A stretch of DNA of 64,000 nt from Soonwooa buanensis (GCF_900167905.1 NZ_FUYZ01000006.1:124001-188000); one strand, 5' to 3'; counted from the stretch's first letter, positions 8,882 through 17,014 are shown. The notes: generated from the sequence alone by a model not told the origin. Numbers and translations: made by a program.

Positions 8882-8902
8882 ATAAATTGATTATATTAAA
8901 TA

Positions 8903-8936
8903 TAAGCCCACATTATGATAATGTGGGCTTTATTTT
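8903..8936. terminator. Terminator between the DUF6341-type and usp genes
   Basis: A perfect AAGCCCACATTA/TAATGTGGGCTT stem with a small loop; the T-rich right side serves the plus strand and the convergent usp gene may share it. Confidence 0.8.
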
Positions 8937-8953
8937 ATTAAAAGATAATTGTC

Positions 8954-9397
8954 TTATTTTTCTTTTCTACAAGGGACTACAACAACTGGGATGTTGGCAT
9001 TTTTAGTCAAATCTTTAGTTAACGATCCAACAAAAACATCGTAGATTCCACTTCTGCCGTGTGATCCCATTACAATATAATCGCCAGTTTTTTCAGTAAC
9101 ATAATCCATAATCACTTCCGATGCGTTGCCTTGTTTCAAGATATGTGATGCGTCAACATCGTGAGCGATAATATATTGCTCGAGTCTGTTAAGTTCTTTC
9201 AGTTCGTATTTTAATTCGTTTTCCTCAACTTCTGGGAAGTATTGGTAACCCATGTCGCTTATTACAAATCCAATGTCAGTCGGACTTACGTGGATAAGGT
9301 GGATTTTAGCATTAACATCTTTTGCGAAAGAAATGGCATAATCTACAAGTTTTTCTGTACTATCAGAAAAGTCAATGGGAAGGATAATATTTTTCAT
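8954..9397 (-). CDS. Universal stress protein (UspA family)
   Basis: A 147-residue single-domain Usp protein. It starts with the typical strand NIILPIDFSDSTEKLVDYAISFA and carries the nucleotide-binding signature GSHGRSGIYDVFVGSLTKDL followed by PVVVVP near the C terminus (the G-2x-G-9x-G(S/T) pattern), so ATP binding is likely. Such proteins help cells tolerate stress or energy limitation. It has its own intergenic region on both sides. It converges with the DUF6341-type gene. Confidence 0.93.
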   Translation of the reverse strand: MKNIILPIDFSDSTEKLVDYAISFAKDVNAKIHLIHVSPTDIGFVISDMGYQYFPEVEENELKYELKELNRLEQYIIAHDVDASHILKQGNASEVIMDYVTEKTGDYIVMGSHGRSGIYDVFVGSLTKDLTKNANIPVVVVPCRKEK

Positions 9398-9524
9398 GAC
9401 TATAATTTTCAGGTTAATGATTATCTTAAAGATATGATGTTAATTCGGAATTAATAATTCAATAATATTAACTTTAAATCAATCTTTTTCTCTTTTATAA
9501 AGATAAGAATTCTAAATTAAAGTT

Positions 9525-10133
9525 CTACTGAATGCGCAATGATAAAAGTTTCTTATCTTCTAAAAAGCCTTCAAGAATGTCATTTTCCTCAACTTTGCCG
9601 ACACCTTTTGGCGTTCCTGTAAAGATTAAATCACCAACTCTTAACGTGAAATATTGCGACGCAAAAGCGATAATACTATCGATATCAAAAATCATATCAC
9701 TCGTATTTCCGTTTTGGACTTTTTCGCCGTTTTTTGTCAAAGAGAATTTTAATGATGATAAATCATAATCGCTTTTGTTAACGAAATCTGTAACGACAGC
9801 AGAACCATCAAATCCTTTTGCAAGTTCCCAAGGTAGACCTTTTGCTTTTAGTTCGCTTTGTAAATCACGTGCTGTGAAGTCAATGCCCAAGCCAATTTCG
9901 TCATAATGTTTGTTGGCGTTTTCCTTTTGAATATATTTTCCGCCTTTTGAGATTTTCACAACAACTTCCAATTCATAATGAACGTCGTTACTAAATTCGG
10001 GAATGTAGAAATCGGAATCTTTTTTTAGAACCGCTGTATCAGGTTTAATAAAAATTACTGGATTTTCAGGGACTTCGTTGCCGAGTTCTTTAGCGTGTTC
10101 GGAATAGTTGCGACCTATACAAATGATTTTCAT
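9525..10133 (-). CDS. Fumarylacetoacetate hydrolase family protein
   Basis: A 202-residue cytoplasmic enzyme with the FAH fold. The start MKIICIGRNYSEHAKELGNEVPENPVIFIKP is typical of the small family members. The metal-binding acidic residues lie in HYELEVVVKI and in the ARDLQ/LPWELAKGFDGSA segment, and FTGTPKGVG forms the C-terminal loop. Relatives cleave or decarboxylate 2-oxo acids such as oxaloacetate or acylpyruvates; the exact substrate is not predictable. It lies 38 bases downstream of the exonuclease gene on the same strand and is probably co-transcribed with it. Confidence 0.88.
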   Translation of the reverse strand: MKIICIGRNYSEHAKELGNEVPENPVIFIKPDTAVLKKDSDFYIPEFSNDVHYELEVVVKISKGGKYIQKENANKHYDEIGLGIDFTARDLQSELKAKGLPWELAKGFDGSAVVTDFVNKSDYDLSSLKFSLTKNGEKVQNGNTSDMIFDIDSIIAFASQYFTLRVGDLIFTGTPKGVGKVEENDILEGFLEDKKLLSLRIQ

Positions 10134-10171
10134 GTCTTGATTTTAAGTTTAATTAAAATAAAAAAGCAAGA

Positions 10172-10936
10172 TTAAAACTTGCTCATTAATTGAATTTTTG
10201 TCCAGATTTTCTTCGTGTACAACGGGAAGTCAGCGTTTTGAAGCCAGCCATAATAACCGTGATCTTTTTGGAAAACACTTTTCACAGTTTGTCCTTTGTA
10301 TTTTCCAAAGTTGAAGATTTCTTCATTCTTGTCATTAAAACCGATAAAACCTGCTAAATCCGCGTTTTTTTGATGATAAGAATATTCGCTTAATCCTAAA
10401 ATATCATTCGGAAGATCATCGTATTTACCAATTTGCGCATCTAGAACTTCAAAAGTTGCCAAAGTATCTGCTTCGGCAGAGTGTGCATTTTCTAAGGTTT
10501 TTCCACAGTAGAATTGATAAGCAGCGCCAAGATTACGAGGTTCTTTTTTGAAAAAAATAGTTTGCGCATCAACAAATTTATGTTTTGTTAAATCGAAATC
10601 CATTCCAGCACGTAATAATTCTTCCGCTAAAACAGGAATATCAAAACGATTGGAGTTAAATCCTCCCAAGTCTGAATCTTTTATCATTTCTAAAACTTTG
10701 GGTGCGATATCTTTAAAGATTGGCGCATTCATCACGTCTTTGTCGTAGATGCCGTGTACCAAACTCGCTGGTTCTGGAATCGGCATACCAGGATTAACAA
10801 GCCAAGTTTTAGTTTCTTTGGATGCGTCGGGATTAACTTTTAGAATCGAAATTTCTACAATTCTGTCTGTCGATACGTTGGTGCCTGTTGTTTCGAGATC
10901 GAAAACACAAAGCGGTTTATGCAGTTTTAAATTCAT
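10172..10936 (-). CDS. DEDDh-type 3'-5' exonuclease (DnaQ-like)
   Basis: A 254-residue protein with all three exonuclease motifs: ExoI FDLETTGTN (D13, E15), ExoII GFNSNRFDIPVL, and ExoIII AHSAEADTLATF with the catalytic His and Asp. The C-terminal 70 residues (GKYKGQTVKSVFQKDHGYYGWL) form a domain often attached to DnaQ-like proteins that are not the dedicated Pol III epsilon subunit. Likely roles are proofreading, DNA repair or RNA trimming. The upstream region is almost entirely a heptanucleotide array (10945-11049) that separates it from pssA, so its expression could vary with array length; this is inferred. Confidence 0.88.
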   Translation of the reverse strand: MNLKLHKPLCVFDLETTGTNVSTDRIVEISILKVNPDASKETKTWLVNPGMPIPEPASLVHGIYDKDVMNAPIFKDIAPKVLEMIKDSDLGGFNSNRFDIPVLAEELLRAGMDFDLTKHKFVDAQTIFFKKEPRNLGAAYQFYCGKTLENAHSAEADTLATFEVLDAQIGKYDDLPNDILGLSEYSYHQKNADLAGFIGFNDKNEEIFNFGKYKGQTVKSVFQKDHGYYGWLQNADFPLYTKKIWTKIQLMSKF

Positions 10937-10944
10937 TTTTTATT

Positions 10945-11049
10945 GAATTATGAATTATGAATTATGAATTATGAATTATGAATTATGAATTATGAATTAT
11001 GAATTATGAATTATGAATTATGAATTATGAATTATGAATTATGAATTAT
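10945..11049. repeat. Heptanucleotide tandem array, 15 exact copies of GAATTAT
   Basis: The 7-base unit GAATTAT is repeated 15 times with no substitution (105 bases). It fills most of the 154-base gap between pssA and the exonuclease gene, starting nine bases upstream of the exonuclease ATG. Every reading frame contains stops, so it is non-coding. Exact repeats of this length are prone to slipped-strand changes in copy number. Confidence 0.98.
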
Positions 11050-11090
11050 GTTTTTTATTAAACCAAATGCTAAACACTAAACACTAATTT

Positions 11091-11825
11091 CTATTTAAGC
11101 TGTTTCTGAAATACCAAAGAAATTAAAATATAATACACAACCAAAAGCGGAATTGCATTAACACCTAAAGCTATTAATAAAATAATACCACCGATTAATA
11201 ATGCAACTTTTGGATAGTTATCTTCTAATTTCATGGATTTAAACTTCATCGAAATCATTTTAATTGGACTTATCAAAAGCCAACTACAAAGTGCCGTCAA
11301 GATTATTAAAACCGCTGGTGATAGCAGATTGTTTAATTGTTCAGCATTAAAAAATTCCGTGGTCGAATGTTGTTGAGCGATATAATATAATCCAAAAAGG
11401 AAAACAGTATTAGTCGGCGTATTAAGACCTTTGAAATAATATTTTTGGTCTTCGTCCAGATTGAAAATAGCCAATCGCAAACATGAGAAAAGCGTTACAA
11501 AAAAGCCTAAATATTTTAATTCAAAAGGGAAATCGATTCCAAATGCTGTGTTACCATAAGATTCTAAAAACTTGTAAAGGACAACGCCTGGCAAAAATCC
11601 GAAACTTACCATATCGGCCAAAGAATCCAACTGAACGCCAAGATCGCTATTGGATTTAAGCGCGCGCGCTACAAAACCATCGAAGAAATCCAATACCAAC
11701 GAAATGATAATGCAAAGCGCAGTCGTCTGGTAGTCGTTGTTCAACAAATGGATGATCCCGACGCAGCCAGAGAACAAGTTGCCAAGCGTAAAGGCGTTGG
11801 CAAGATTATTTTTAATAAAGTTCAT
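11091..11825 (-). CDS. pssA: CDP-diacylglycerol-serine O-phosphatidyltransferase
   Basis: A 244-residue inner-membrane enzyme that makes phosphatidylserine from CDP-diacylglycerol and serine, the precursor of phosphatidylethanolamine. The CDP-alcohol phosphatidyltransferase motif DG-x2-AR-x8-G-x3-D-x3-D is complete (FFDGFVARALKSNSDLGVQL then DSLAD), and there are about seven to eight membrane helices. The frame is open from 11864, but the ATG at 11825 (MNFIKNNLANAFTLGN) is preferred because it begins the conserved domain and follows a -7 box. It is divergent from the LTA-synthase-like gene. Confidence 0.9.
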   Translation of the reverse strand: MNFIKNNLANAFTLGNLFSGCVGIIHLLNNDYQTTALCIIISLVLDFFDGFVARALKSNSDLGVQLDSLADMVSFGFLPGVVLYKFLESYGNTAFGIDFPFELKYLGFFVTLFSCLRLAIFNLDEDQKYYFKGLNTPTNTVFLFGLYYIAQQHSTTEFFNAEQLNNLLSPAVLIILTALCSWLLISPIKMISMKFKSMKLEDNYPKVALLIGGIILLIALGVNAIPLLVVYYILISLVFQKQLK

Positions 11826-11829
11826 AGCA

Positions 11830-11837
11830 CAAAAGTA
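11830..11837 (-). promoter_or_regulatory. Predicted -7 box abutting the pssA start
   Basis: On the minus strand TACTTTTG ends only four bases before the pssA ATG, implying a very short or absent leader. Confidence 0.55.
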
Positions 11838-11912
11838 CAAAATATTGATATTGGGCAATGACAATTTGCAAGAAGAAAAGTCAGGAAATACATACTGAAC
11901 ATGTAAAAAATG

Positions 11913-11921
11913 TATTTTTGC
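11913..11921 (+). promoter_or_regulatory. Predicted -7 box abutting the LTA-synthase-like gene
   Basis: TATTTTTGC fits TAnnTTTGC exactly and ends three bases before the ATG at 11925. Confidence 0.55.
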
Positions 11922-11924
11922 AAG

Positions 11925-13844
11925 ATGAAAGAAATAAGATGGCAGGAGTTTTTAATCCTGATGTATCGCCTTTTTTTGGTTTACTTTTTTTATCAAATTG
12001 CGAGATTTTTGTTTTGGTTTTTTAACCGAGACTTGCTAAAAATCGATAGCATTGGTGATTATTTTAATATTGCTTATCATGGGACAGCCTTCGATACGAC
12101 CGCGATTTTGTATGTCAATTCGGTGTTTATATTGTTGAGTTTAATTCCAATAATTGTTAATTCAAAAGCGGGATATCAAAAATTTTTATTTTGGTGGTAT
12201 TTTATCACTAATGGGATTGCGTTTTCTTTTAATTTTGGAGATTTTGTTTATTTCAGATTTAGCCAGTCGCGTTTGACATCTTCGGTGCTTTCTGTTGTTG
12301 AGCACGAAAGTAATTTAACCAAGGTTTTTTTGAATTCAACTATTCAGAATCCAATGGTTTTGATAAGTTTTGTGTTGTGCATGGCGCTTTGGGTGTTTTT
12401 GTATAAACGTGTTAAAGTCCAATATCGAAAACCACAGAATTTATTGGTGTATTTTATTTCGAGCATTTTGATATTGTGCGGAACTGCAGTTTTGGTTGTT
12501 GGCGGTATTCGTGGCGATTTTAGACATAGTACGCGACCGATTAATTTGGTGGACGCAAACAAACATGTCAAGAATCCAACTTTAGCCAATGTTGTTCTTA
12601 ACAGTGTTTTTTCGTTTTTCAGAACGATAAATACGAACAGTTTTAAAATTGTTCATTTCGTTGATGAATCCTTTATCGAAAAGGAAATTCAACCTTATAA
12701 ACATTACAATCGGCAAGTTGAGGCCCGACCAAATGTTGTTATTTTTATTGTTGAAAGTTTCGGAAAAGAATATTCAGGTGCATTTAATAAAGAAACAAAT
12801 ATTAAAGATTATGTGTCCTACACGCCTTTTGTAGATAGTTTGGCGCAACATAGTTTGATTTTCACTAATGCTTTTGCTAATGGTCGCCAGTCGATACATG
12901 GGATGAGTTCTGTGTTGGCGGGGATTCCGAGTTTGACGGATGCTTTTACGTCGTCGCCATATTCTAACCAAAAAATTCAGTCGATTGTTTCTGTCGCTAA
13001 TGATTTGGGCTATGATACAAGTTTTTATCACGGTGCACCAAATGGCTCGATGGGCTTTTTAGGATTTGGAAATATTTTAGGTTTTAAACATTATTTCGGA
13101 AAAGACGAATATAATAATGATAAAGATTTTGATGGAATTTGGTCAATTTGGGATGAGCCATTTTTCCAGTATTTCGCAAATAATATCGGGAAACACCAAC
13201 CCTTTTTGTCAACGATTTTCACAGCTTCGTCACATGATCCTTTTAAGATTCCAGAACAATATAAGGGTAAATTTAAAAAAGGACCTTTGGCGATCCACGA
13301 ACCTATTCAATACACGGATTTGTCTCTGAAAAAGTTTTTTGAAACCGCTTCTAAAAAACCTTGGTATCAAAACACGATTTTTGTGATTACGGCGGATCAT
13401 ACCAATATGATCCATTATCCAGAATATCAAAAAACAATGAATCGCTTTGCAATTCCGTTGTTGTTTTATTCTCCCAACCCGAAATATAATCTTCAAGGTG
13501 TTAATAAAGATTTCGTCCAGCAGATTGATATTTATCCAACTTTAGCAGATTTGATGGGATACAATAAACCAATCCGAAGTTGGGGACGAAGTTTGGTGTC
13601 TGATAAAAGTGAGCCGAGCATTATTGTAAACTCTGATTCTATCCAAGAACAAATGATTATTGGAGATTTTATTTATACTTTTAATGGAAAAGAAGTAACG
13701 GGGATCTATGATAAAACTGATTTAGGATTGACCAATAATCAGATTAACAAACCAAAATCTAAGCAGCAAGAATTGGATATGATGAAGGTAAAAGCTTGGT
13801 ATCAAGATTATATGAATCGCGTGATTAACAAAAAGTTGTATTAG
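11925..13844 (+). CDS. LTA-synthase-family sulfatase-fold membrane protein
   Basis: A 639-residue protein with five N-terminal membrane helices (about 8-200) and a large periplasmic alkaline-phosphatase/sulfatase domain (about 240-610). The domain has NVVIFIVESFG at its start, NGRQSIHGMSSVLAGIPSL at the expected nucleophile loop (a serine where LtaS has threonine), and the metal-binding ITADHTN. Family members transfer phosphoglycerol or phosphoethanolamine to envelope glycans or lipids. In a Gram-negative cell the acceptor is probably a periplasmic or outer-membrane glycan, not lipoteichoic acid. The start at 11925 is chosen over 11910, which would lie inside the -7 box. Confidence 0.85.
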   Translation: MKEIRWQEFLILMYRLFLVYFFYQIARFLFWFFNRDLLKIDSIGDYFNIAYHGTAFDTTAILYVNSVFILLSLIPIIVNSKAGYQKFLFWWYFITNGIAFSFNFGDFVYFRFSQSRLTSSVLSVVEHESNLTKVFLNSTIQNPMVLISFVLCMALWVFLYKRVKVQYRKPQNLLVYFISSILILCGTAVLVVGGIRGDFRHSTRPINLVDANKHVKNPTLANVVLNSVFSFFRTINTNSFKIVHFVDESFIEKEIQPYKHYNRQVEARPNVVIFIVESFGKEYSGAFNKETNIKDYVSYTPFVDSLAQHSLIFTNAFANGRQSIHGMSSVLAGIPSLTDAFTSSPYSNQKIQSIVSVANDLGYDTSFYHGAPNGSMGFLGFGNILGFKHYFGKDEYNNDKDFDGIWSIWDEPFFQYFANNIGKHQPFLSTIFTASSHDPFKIPEQYKGKFKKGPLAIHEPIQYTDLSLKKFFETASKKPWYQNTIFVITADHTNMIHYPEYQKTMNRFAIPLLFYSPNPKYNLQGVNKDFVQQIDIYPTLADLMGYNKPIRSWGRSLVSDKSEPSIIVNSDSIQEQMIIGDFIYTFNGKEVTGIYDKTDLGLTNNQINKPKSKQQELDMMKVKAWYQDYMNRVINKKLY

Positions 13845-13974
13845 ATGCATATTACTTTTTGAATCATTAATTAAAAAATACTTGTTGGTATAGAATATTT
13901 ATTTATTTTTATCGAATGTTAATTTAACTTTAACAAGTTCTTTATATCATAACATTGTTAATAAATTTAAAATT

Positions 13975-14394
13975 ATGAAAAAATACATGCTTGCGTTTGC
14001 AACAATATTCATTAGTGCTATGTCTTTCGCTCAAATCGAAGGAAAATGGAAAACCATCGATGACGAAACAGGAAAAGCAAAATCTTATGTTGAGATTTTT
14101 AAGAAATCTGATGGTAAATATTACGGAAAAGTAGCCCAATTGTTGATTAAGCCTACAGATCCTAATTGTACAGGTTGTAAAGATGACCGCAAAGGAAAAC
14201 CAATTTTGGGTATGGAAGTTATCCGTGGACTATCAAAAGACGGTAACGAATTTACTGGAGGGACAATCACAGATCCAAAAAACGGTAAAACTTACAAGTG
14301 TACAATTACAAAAGATGGAGACAAACTTAATGTAAGAGGTTACATGGGAATCTCTCTTATCGGAAGAACCCAAACTTGGCACAAAGTAGACTAA
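13975..14394 (+). CDS. DUF2147-family exported protein
   Basis: A 139-residue secreted or periplasmic protein with a signal peptide (MKKYMLAFATIFISAMSFAQ). The mature part matches DUF2147: IEGKWKTIDDETGKAKS at the start, CTGCKDDRKGKPILG with a cysteine pair in the middle, and GYMGISLIGRTQTWHK at the end, a compact beta-rich lipocalin-like fold. The function is unknown; relatives are often stress-induced. It is a single-gene transcript ended by a strong terminator. Confidence 0.9.
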   Translation: MKKYMLAFATIFISAMSFAQIEGKWKTIDDETGKAKSYVEIFKKSDGKYYGKVAQLLIKPTDPNCTGCKDDRKGKPILGMEVIRGLSKDGNEFTGGTITDPKNGKTYKCTITKDGDKLNVRGYMGISLIGRTQTWHKVD

Positions 14395-14413
14395 TATTAC
14401 TTAAAATTTAATA

Positions 14414-14449
14414 TCAAAAAAAGCAAGTTCTCAGGAGCTTGCTTTTTTA
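14414..14449 (+). terminator. Terminator after the DUF2147 gene
   Basis: An AAAAAAGCAAGTTC/GAGCTTGCTTTTTT stem-loop with a TCAG loop and a T tract. Confidence 0.85.
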
Positions 14450-14474
14450 TGCTATGCAAATAATAAAAAAATCT

Positions 14475-14482
14475 TACTTTTG
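14475..14482 (+). promoter_or_regulatory. Predicted -7 box for pdhB
   Basis: TACTTTTG fits TAnnTTTG and leaves a leader of about 15-20 bases before the pdhB ATG. Confidence 0.5.
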
Positions 14483-14503
14483 TAGTCTAAAATTTTTCAA
14501 TAA

Positions 14504-15487
14504 ATGAAAGAATATACTTTTCGTGAAGTCATTGCTCAAGCTATGAGCGAGGAGATGCGCAAGGACGAATCCATATACTTAGTAGGAGAGGAGGTTGCAG
14601 AATATAACGGAGCTTACAAAGCTTCTAAAGGTATGTTGGACGAATTTGGAGCTAAAAGAATCATCGATGCACCAATCGCAGAACTAGGTTTTTCTGGTAT
14701 CGCAGTTGGATCAGCTATGAATGGGAATCGCCCGATCGTAGAATTCATGACCTTTAACTTCTCGATGGTTGCTATTGACCAGATCATCAACAACGCTGCA
14801 AAAATGTTCCAGATGAGTGGTGGACAGTGGAATGTGCCAATCGTTTTCCGTGGACCAACAGCTTCAGCAGGTCAGTTGGGGGCGACGCACTCGCAAGCTT
14901 TCGAAAGTTGGTATGCTAACTGTCCAGGGCTTAAGGTAATTGTACCATCTAACCCTTACGATGCGAAAGGACTTTTGAAAACAGCAATTCAGGATAACGA
15001 TCCAGTTATTTTCATGGAGTCAGAGCAGATGTATGGCGACAAAATGGAAATTCCAGAAGAAGAATATTACATCCCGATTGGGAAAGCCGATATCAAAAAA
15101 GAAGGAAAAGATGTGACTTTAGTTTCTTTCGGTAAAATCATGAAGTTGGCGATGCAAGCTGCTGCAGATTTAGAAAAAGAAGGCATTTCTGTTGAGGTTA
15201 TCGACCTTAGAACAGTTAGACCATTAGATTACGAAACTGTTTTGGCTTCGGTTAAAAAGACAAACAGATTGGTGATTTTAGAAGAAGCTTGGCCGTTTGG
15301 TTCTGTCGCTTCAGAAATTACTTATATGGTTCAGCAGAAAGCTTTCGATTATTTGGATGCACCAATTAAGAGAATTACGACGCCAGATGCGCCTGCTCCA
15401 TATTCGGCAGCATTATTTGCAGAATGGTTCCCGAAACTAGAAACTGTAAAAGCTGAAATAAAAAAAGCAATGTACATCAAAGCATAA
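14504..15487 (+). CDS. pdhB: Pyruvate dehydrogenase E1 component, beta subunit
   Basis: A 327-residue subunit of the thiamine-diphosphate-dependent E1 enzyme that decarboxylates pyruvate for acetyl-CoA synthesis. It shows LVGEEVAEYNGAYKASKGML, the IDAPIAELGFSGIAVGSAM segment that contacts the cofactor, GPTASAGQLGATHSQAFE, and the C-terminal transketolase domain (RLVILEEAWPFGSVASEI). The length is normal for the alpha2-beta2 type. Its partner alpha subunit is not adjacent in this window. The acceptor could be another 2-oxoacid complex, but the sequence reads best as PDH. Confidence 0.92.
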   Translation: MKEYTFREVIAQAMSEEMRKDESIYLVGEEVAEYNGAYKASKGMLDEFGAKRIIDAPIAELGFSGIAVGSAMNGNRPIVEFMTFNFSMVAIDQIINNAAKMFQMSGGQWNVPIVFRGPTASAGQLGATHSQAFESWYANCPGLKVIVPSNPYDAKGLLKTAIQDNDPVIFMESEQMYGDKMEIPEEEYYIPIGKADIKKEGKDVTLVSFGKIMKLAMQAAADLEKEGISVEVIDLRTVRPLDYETVLASVKKTNRLVILEEAWPFGSVASEITYMVQQKAFDYLDAPIKRITTPDAPAPYSAALFAEWFPKLETVKAEIKKAMYIKA

Positions 15488-15492
15488 ACAAT

Positions 15493-15522
15493 TAACTCCC
15501 GATTCTGTTGGGAGTTTTTTTA
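15493..15522 (+). terminator. Terminator after pdhB
   Basis: An AACTCCC/GGGAGTT stem with a nine-base loop and seven T residues. The GC-rich repeat begins immediately after it. Confidence 0.85.
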
Positions 15523-15523
15523 T

Positions 15524-15702
15524 GGCGTGTCCCTTCGCTCGGTAACTTTTGGTGCTTGCTTCGCTGCGCACCTCCAGTTTCTCGCTTGGGTCGCTACGTC
15601 CGCTACAATCTTTGGCTTGACGCTCGGACGGCTCCGCTACGCTCCGCCGCCTCGCGCCAAGCCAAAGGATTTCCGCTAACATCGCTCACGCGAGATCCGT
15701 GT
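15524..15702. repeat. GC-rich modular hairpin repeat, copy A
   Basis: A GC-rich island within an AT-rich region; the pdhB-rpsU gap (15488-15791) holds only the terminator, this element and the rpsU promoter. It opens with GGCGTGTCCCTT, contains a TTTTGGTGCTTGCTTCGCTG module, then the conserved GGGTCGCTACGTCCGCTAC. Next comes a stem with arms at 15610-15623 and 15654-15667 (one mismatch), the conserved GGATTTCCGCTAACATCGC, and CTCACGCG. It shares these blocks with copy C at 50213. Open frames through it are not supported as genes. Confidence 0.85.
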
Positions 15703-15738
15703 ATTTGATAAAAATTCTTCAAAAAAAGAAAATAAAAT

Positions 15739-15769
15739 TTGCAGATTCAAAAAATAGTTCTATTTTTGC
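15739..15769 (+). promoter_or_regulatory. rpsU promoter (TTG -33 and TATTTTTGC -7)
   Basis: TTG at 15739-15741 and TATTTTTGC at 15761-15769 are 19 bases apart, an exact fit to the Bacteroidota vegetative promoter. Initiation near 15775 would give a leader of about 17 bases. Confidence 0.8.
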
Positions 15770-15791
15770 AACTCAAAATGAGATGTAAAAT

Positions 15792-15989
15792 ATGTTAATA
15801 ATTCCAGTAAAAGACGGAGAGTCTATCGACAGAGCTTTAAAAAAGTACAAAAGAAAATTTGATAAAACAGGTGTTGTTCGTAAACTAAGAGCAAGACAAC
15901 AATTTATCAAGCCTTCTGTAACTAACAGACAAGCTTTAGCAAAAGCAGCTCATAAACAAAGACTACAAAGCAAAGAAGAACAAGCTTAA
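15792..15989 (+). CDS. rpsU: Ribosomal protein bS21
   Basis: A 65-residue, highly basic small-subunit protein that begins MLIIPVKDGESIDRALKKYKRKF and continues VVRKLRARQQF, both diagnostic of bS21. bS21 sits near the mRNA exit channel and the anti-Shine-Dalgarno region, and in Bacteroidota it is linked to the occlusion of that region. The gene has its own promoter and a strong terminator, and is followed by the recombinase and hpf genes. Confidence 0.95.
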   Translation: MLIIPVKDGESIDRALKKYKRKFDKTGVVRKLRARQQFIKPSVTNRQALAKAAHKQRLQSKEEQA

Positions 15990-16009
15990 TATTCTTTTTA
16001 GCTAATCAT

Positions 16010-16047
16010 ACAATCACTCTCAAATTCGTATATTTGAGAGTGATTTT
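16010..16047 (+). terminator. Terminator after rpsU
   Basis: A perfect AATCACTCTCAAAT/ATTTGAGAGTGATT stem followed by T residues, a strong intrinsic terminator. Confidence 0.88.
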
Positions 16048-16075
16048 TTGTTTTATACCTAATCCATTTTAGTCG

Positions 16076-16957
16076 ATGTTAGAAAAATTCTTGGATTATA
16101 TCCGTATCGAAAAACGATATTCCGTACACACCATAACATCTTATCAAAAAGACTTAGAAGACTTTGCTTCCTTTGTTTTAGAAACCGAAGCCACCGCAGA
16201 TCTTCGTGGCGTTAACAAGAAGGTAATTCGTAATTTTATAGTACAGCTTAGCGAGAATAAACTCAGCAAACGAAGTATCAACCGGAAGCTGTCGTCCTTA
16301 CGTGGTTTTTACGTTTATTTACTCAGAATTGGAGAGATTACAGTCTCTCCGATGGAAAGTATCTCGTCCCTTAAGTTCTATGCAGAAAAGCAACAAGCCT
16401 TTTCTCAAGATGAGATGACTATGTTGCAGGAGAAGACCGAAAATAAGTCAGCCATGTCTTTGTTAGAAAAGTTGATAATTGAGACTTTGTATCAAACGGG
16501 GATGAGAAAGGCAGAACTTTGTAATCTCCTTTTCGAAAACGTAGACTTTAGCAAATCCGAATTTAAGATTATTGGTAAAGGAAATAAGCAGCGTGTAGTT
16601 CCGATTTCAGAAAGATTGCATCGTGACCTCCAAAATTATGCCGAAGTACGTCGTCCTGATGAAGAAAATAAAACTTATTTTTTTGTTAACAAAAAGGGCA
16701 AAAAACTCGGTGAAAGATTTGTTTATTCGGTGGTAAATAAGTACCTTAGTCTTGTTACTACAAAAGAAAAGAGAAGTCCGCATATTCTCAGACATAGCTT
16801 TGCTACACATGTTTTGAACAACGGCGCCGAAATTTCGAAAGTAAAAAAAATCTTGGGACATTCCAGTTTAGCCTCAACACAAGTCTATACCGAAGCTAAT
16901 ATAGAAGAATTGAAGAAGGTCTTTAACAAAGCGCACCCAAGAGCGCTAAAGAAATAG
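16076..16957 (+). CDS. xerC: Xer-family tyrosine recombinase
   Basis: A 293-residue site-specific recombinase of the type that resolves chromosome dimers. It has an N-terminal SAM-like core-binding domain (about 1-85, FLDYIRIEKRYSVHTITSYQKDLEDF) and a catalytic domain (about 105-290). The catalytic set is complete: TGMRKAEL (Arg near 144), GKGNKQRVVPI (Lys), HILRHSFATH, LGHSSLASTQ, and the nucleophile in VYTEAN. The setting between rpsU and hpf, with no mobile-element hallmarks, indicates the housekeeping recombinase and not an integrase. Whether it is XerC or XerD cannot be settled here. Confidence 0.88.
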   Translation: MLEKFLDYIRIEKRYSVHTITSYQKDLEDFASFVLETEATADLRGVNKKVIRNFIVQLSENKLSKRSINRKLSSLRGFYVYLLRIGEITVSPMESISSLKFYAEKQQAFSQDEMTMLQEKTENKSAMSLLEKLIIETLYQTGMRKAELCNLLFENVDFSKSEFKIIGKGNKQRVVPISERLHRDLQNYAEVRRPDEENKTYFFVNKKGKKLGERFVYSVVNKYLSLVTTKEKRSPHILRHSFATHVLNNGAEISKVKKILGHSSLASTQVYTEANIEELKKVFNKAHPRALKK

Positions 16958-17014
16958 GAAGAATGTGATACACCATCACATCCATAATATTAATTTTCAA
17001 AAAAAAATGTTGTT

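Noticed and set aside
15508-15708. Open frames on both strands through the GC-rich copy A
   Set aside because: They are Arg/Ala/Ser/Leu-rich translations of a structured repeat, have no ribosome-binding context and no counterpart in copy C.
16076-16957. Integrase of a mobile element next to tRNAs
   Set aside because: The recombinase sits between rpsU and hpf with no other mobility genes, and has the length and motifs of housekeeping Xer proteins.
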